Assembly: GCF_002104995.1 (NCBI RefSeq)
Contig: NW_024468257.1
Span: 806,001 to 870,000, forward strand
Origin: Linderina pennispora
Taxonomy: Eukaryota; Kickxellomycota; Kickxellomycetes; Kickxellales; Kickxellaceae
Direction of reading: 5' to 3'
DNA: 64,000 nucleotides
Shown: in pieces, positions 62,583 to 64,000 of the stretch
Layout of the letters: every line of letters begins with the position of its first letter
Numbering within the stretch: position 1 is the first letter of the stretch
Translations under genes and position numbers: made by a program
Notes under the pieces: model-generated
What the model was told of the DNA's origin: nothing
What the model saw: only the letters and a program-made list of their open reading frames with translations
The model's database searches: none

Positions 62583-64000
62583 ATGGGCAACCCGCAATCT
62601 TCGCCGTTCGACAAAGGTGGACTGAGCCAGGACCCGAGATATGACCCCGACCAGTACTGCTATAACGACAGCTTTGTTTCAGACTTCCATGCACCGATGC
62701 CTGGCTACCACCAGAACCAGTTTAGCCAGAGCATGGGCGACCTCGGCGGCCGCGGCCGCTCGGAGAGCACCGGCATGCGCTCAGACCGGACCTCGGACGA
62801 TCAGGCACCACTGACTACATTCCTGGGCGCATCCACCTGGCAGCACATGTCGGCAACTCTACCACCAGGTGTGCGTGACCCGCTGAATATCGAGGAGCTT
62901 GAGCGTGAGGACTATGCTGCCGGCCCGTCATCGCGCATGAGCCATCTGACATCGGTGTTTGGCGAAAAGCAGGGCTCCCGGCATCTGAGCCAAATGTCGT
63001 CCAAAGTTGTTGTCGGTGTGGCAACGGAGAAGTCCGGCGGTGAGGGTGATTACCGGCCAATTGACTGGGCATACATCCAGGACCACAATTTGCGGACTGG
63101 TGGTCTGCCATCACTGGACCAGGTGCTGACCCGGAAGACCAAAGCCCCATTGGCCCTCAGGGACTTTGCTGTGCATTGTTCAGTCAGGCAGCCCCAAGCC
63201 CGCCGCTGGCTCGAGTTTTACATGGCGGCACGCACCCATGAGAAGATGTGTCTGGCATATGAGAGCGATCTGCGCCATTCCAAGTCCCAGAGCCAGTACG
63301 GCAATCTGGATGGCATGGCTGCTCCCAAGAGCAACCGCTTTGACTCGTCAAAGGCGGACTCGAGTCTTATTGGGGACTTCCCTGATGGCCTGCGCTCGGC
63401 CTATGCCTCGGGCATCCCTGCAGACCCTGCAGCCAAGGAAGCTGCCCACAATGCAACCGTCGAGTCGCTCTCACGCGGCCGTCCTGACGACCAGATCTTC
63501 TACAAAGACGGTGCGTCTGAGAAAAAGCCAGCAAAGAGCGCCAACTACCGTCGCAGCCATCGCCAGAGCACCCGCATGGCGCTGCAGATCCAGACAGCCG
63601 CCGAAACTGTCTTCCTGCGCTACTTCCGTGCCGCACTCGACCCCAACCTGCTGGCCGGCGGCAGTCCCTCGTACTGGCCCAACACAATGGGACCTACCGC
63701 ACTGCGGTCCCAGGCTAAAGGCGATACCAGCGGCCTCGGCTCGCTCAAGCGCATGCTGACCCAGAGCAACAAGGGTACCTCGGCTGACGGCATGCGCCGC
63801 AAGAATCCCAAGGGCCTGCAGCTGCGTCCCGACTCGTTGCGTCCAGCCTTTAATGACGCCTACCATCAGGGCTACGGTGTCCAGGACGGAGTGGGCAAGT
63901 CTGCCAAGCGCAACTCGGGCGGCGACAGCAAGTACGACATCATGGGCGGCCTTGCCTCACCTGACTCGCTGACTCGCTCGCGGGAGCACCTGTCGAAGCC
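62583..64000 (+). CDS. RGS-domain protein, 5' part (cut by window end)
   Basis: The frame is open from the ATG at 62583 to the right edge, 472 residues so far. The first ~165 residues are Ser/Gly/Gln-rich and likely disordered; MGNPQSS could be an N-myristoylation start. Around 170-230 comes LPSLDQVLTRKTKAPLALRDFAVHC with WLEFYMAARTHEK, the first half of an RGS fold as seen in Rax1-like fungal proteins. After a ~90-residue insertion, QIQTAAETVFLRYF resembles the second RGS half. RGS domains speed GTP hydrolysis by G-alpha subunits; Rax1-type versions instead sit in membrane proteins for bud-site or polarity marking. Any membrane segments would lie beyond the window. Confidence 0.7.
   Translation, partial: MGNPQSSPFDKGGLSQDPRYDPDQYCYNDSFVSDFHAPMPGYHQNQFSQSMGDLGGRGRSESTGMRSDRTSDDQAPLTTFLGASTWQHMSATLPPGVRDPLNIEELEREDYAAGPSSRMSHLTSVFGEKQGSRHLSQMSSKVVVGVATEKSGGEGDYRPIDWAYIQDHNLRTGGLPSLDQVLTRKTKAPLALRDFAVHCSVRQPQARRWLEFYMAARTHEKMCLAYESDLRHSKSQSQYGNLDGMAAPKSNRFDSSKADSSLIGDFPDGLRSAYASGIPADPAAKEAAHNATVESLSRGRPDDQIFYKDGASEKKPAKSANYRRSHRQSTRMALQIQTAAETVFLRYFRAALDPNLLAGGSPSYWPNTMGPTALRSQAKGDTSGLGSLKRMLTQSNKGTSADGMRRKNPKGLQLRPDSLRPAFNDAYHQGYGVQDGVGKSAKRNSGGDSKYDIMGGLASPDSLTRSREHLSK

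Noticed and set aside
1-64000. tRNA, rRNA genes or CRISPR arrays
   Set aside because: I looked for B-box-like strings, cloverleaf arms and regularly spaced repeats and found none that hold up; by eye a single tRNA could be missed.

Overview
The window is a stretch of eukaryotic nuclear DNA that reads as a filamentous, early-diverging fungus. Genes are dense on both strands. Introns are few and short (71-259 nt) with GTAAGT-like donors and mostly TGTAG-type acceptors. The gene set mixes fungal hallmarks (GAL4-type Zn2Cys6 factor, velvet-like protein, two MFS exporters, Cdc50, Tps1) with genes that budding yeasts lack or have altered (AMSH deubiquitinase, WHEP-bearing histidyl-tRNA synthetase, Tps protein with an attached phosphatase domain). 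A Kickxellomycotina-like (Coemansia/Linderina-type) zoopagomycete is my best guess from familiarity only; the sequence does not prove it.

Layout. 1-3.5 kb is an accessory edge: the 3' end of a Ty3/gypsy-type retrotransposon, the inactive tRNA deaminase subunit TAD3 on the minus strand, and a decayed F-box-like gene. 3.8-11.6 kb holds a drug-exporter MFS gene, LSM2, two tandem AMSH-type genes (one lacking the protease domain) and the ubiquitin-conjugating variant MMS2, all on the minus strand. 11.8-19 kb carries a BAHD-like acyltransferase and the large ER ubiquitin ligase DOA10 on the plus strand. 19-24 kb is mostly non-coding and surrounds a small velvet-like gene. 24-30 kb carries an MFS monocarboxylate-type transporter, the NuA4 subunit EAF6 and a trehalose-phosphate synthase. 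30.8-34 kb holds two tandem secreted RNase T2 genes. 34.5-35.7 kb encodes an unrecognised acidic protein. From 36.3 kb on the region is packed with housekeeping genes: HTS1, a MICOS subunit, RPS22, folylpolyglutamate synthase, CDC50, ADE13, 6-phosphogluconolactonase, a Zn2Cys6 factor, a TFIIIC-like WD40/AT-hook protein, TFB2, CCC2, a FAM32A homologue, a TBC RabGAP, SNF7 and the start of an RGS-domain gene cut by the window end.

Themes. Several genes serve ubiquitin and endosomal sorting: AMSH, its truncated paralogue, SNF7, MMS2 and DOA10. They are scattered and I see no operon-like logic. The strongest window-wide signal is that many clearly conserved genes are broken by single-base insertions and none needs a deletion. 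Once these are removed, each gene has the length and motifs of its family. The insertions cluster in some intervals and are absent from others, which points to residual insertion-type sequencing error rather than biology. Gene coordinates below are therefore outer limits, and exon boundaries and frame breaks are given in the text. I found no convincing novel multi-gene system.
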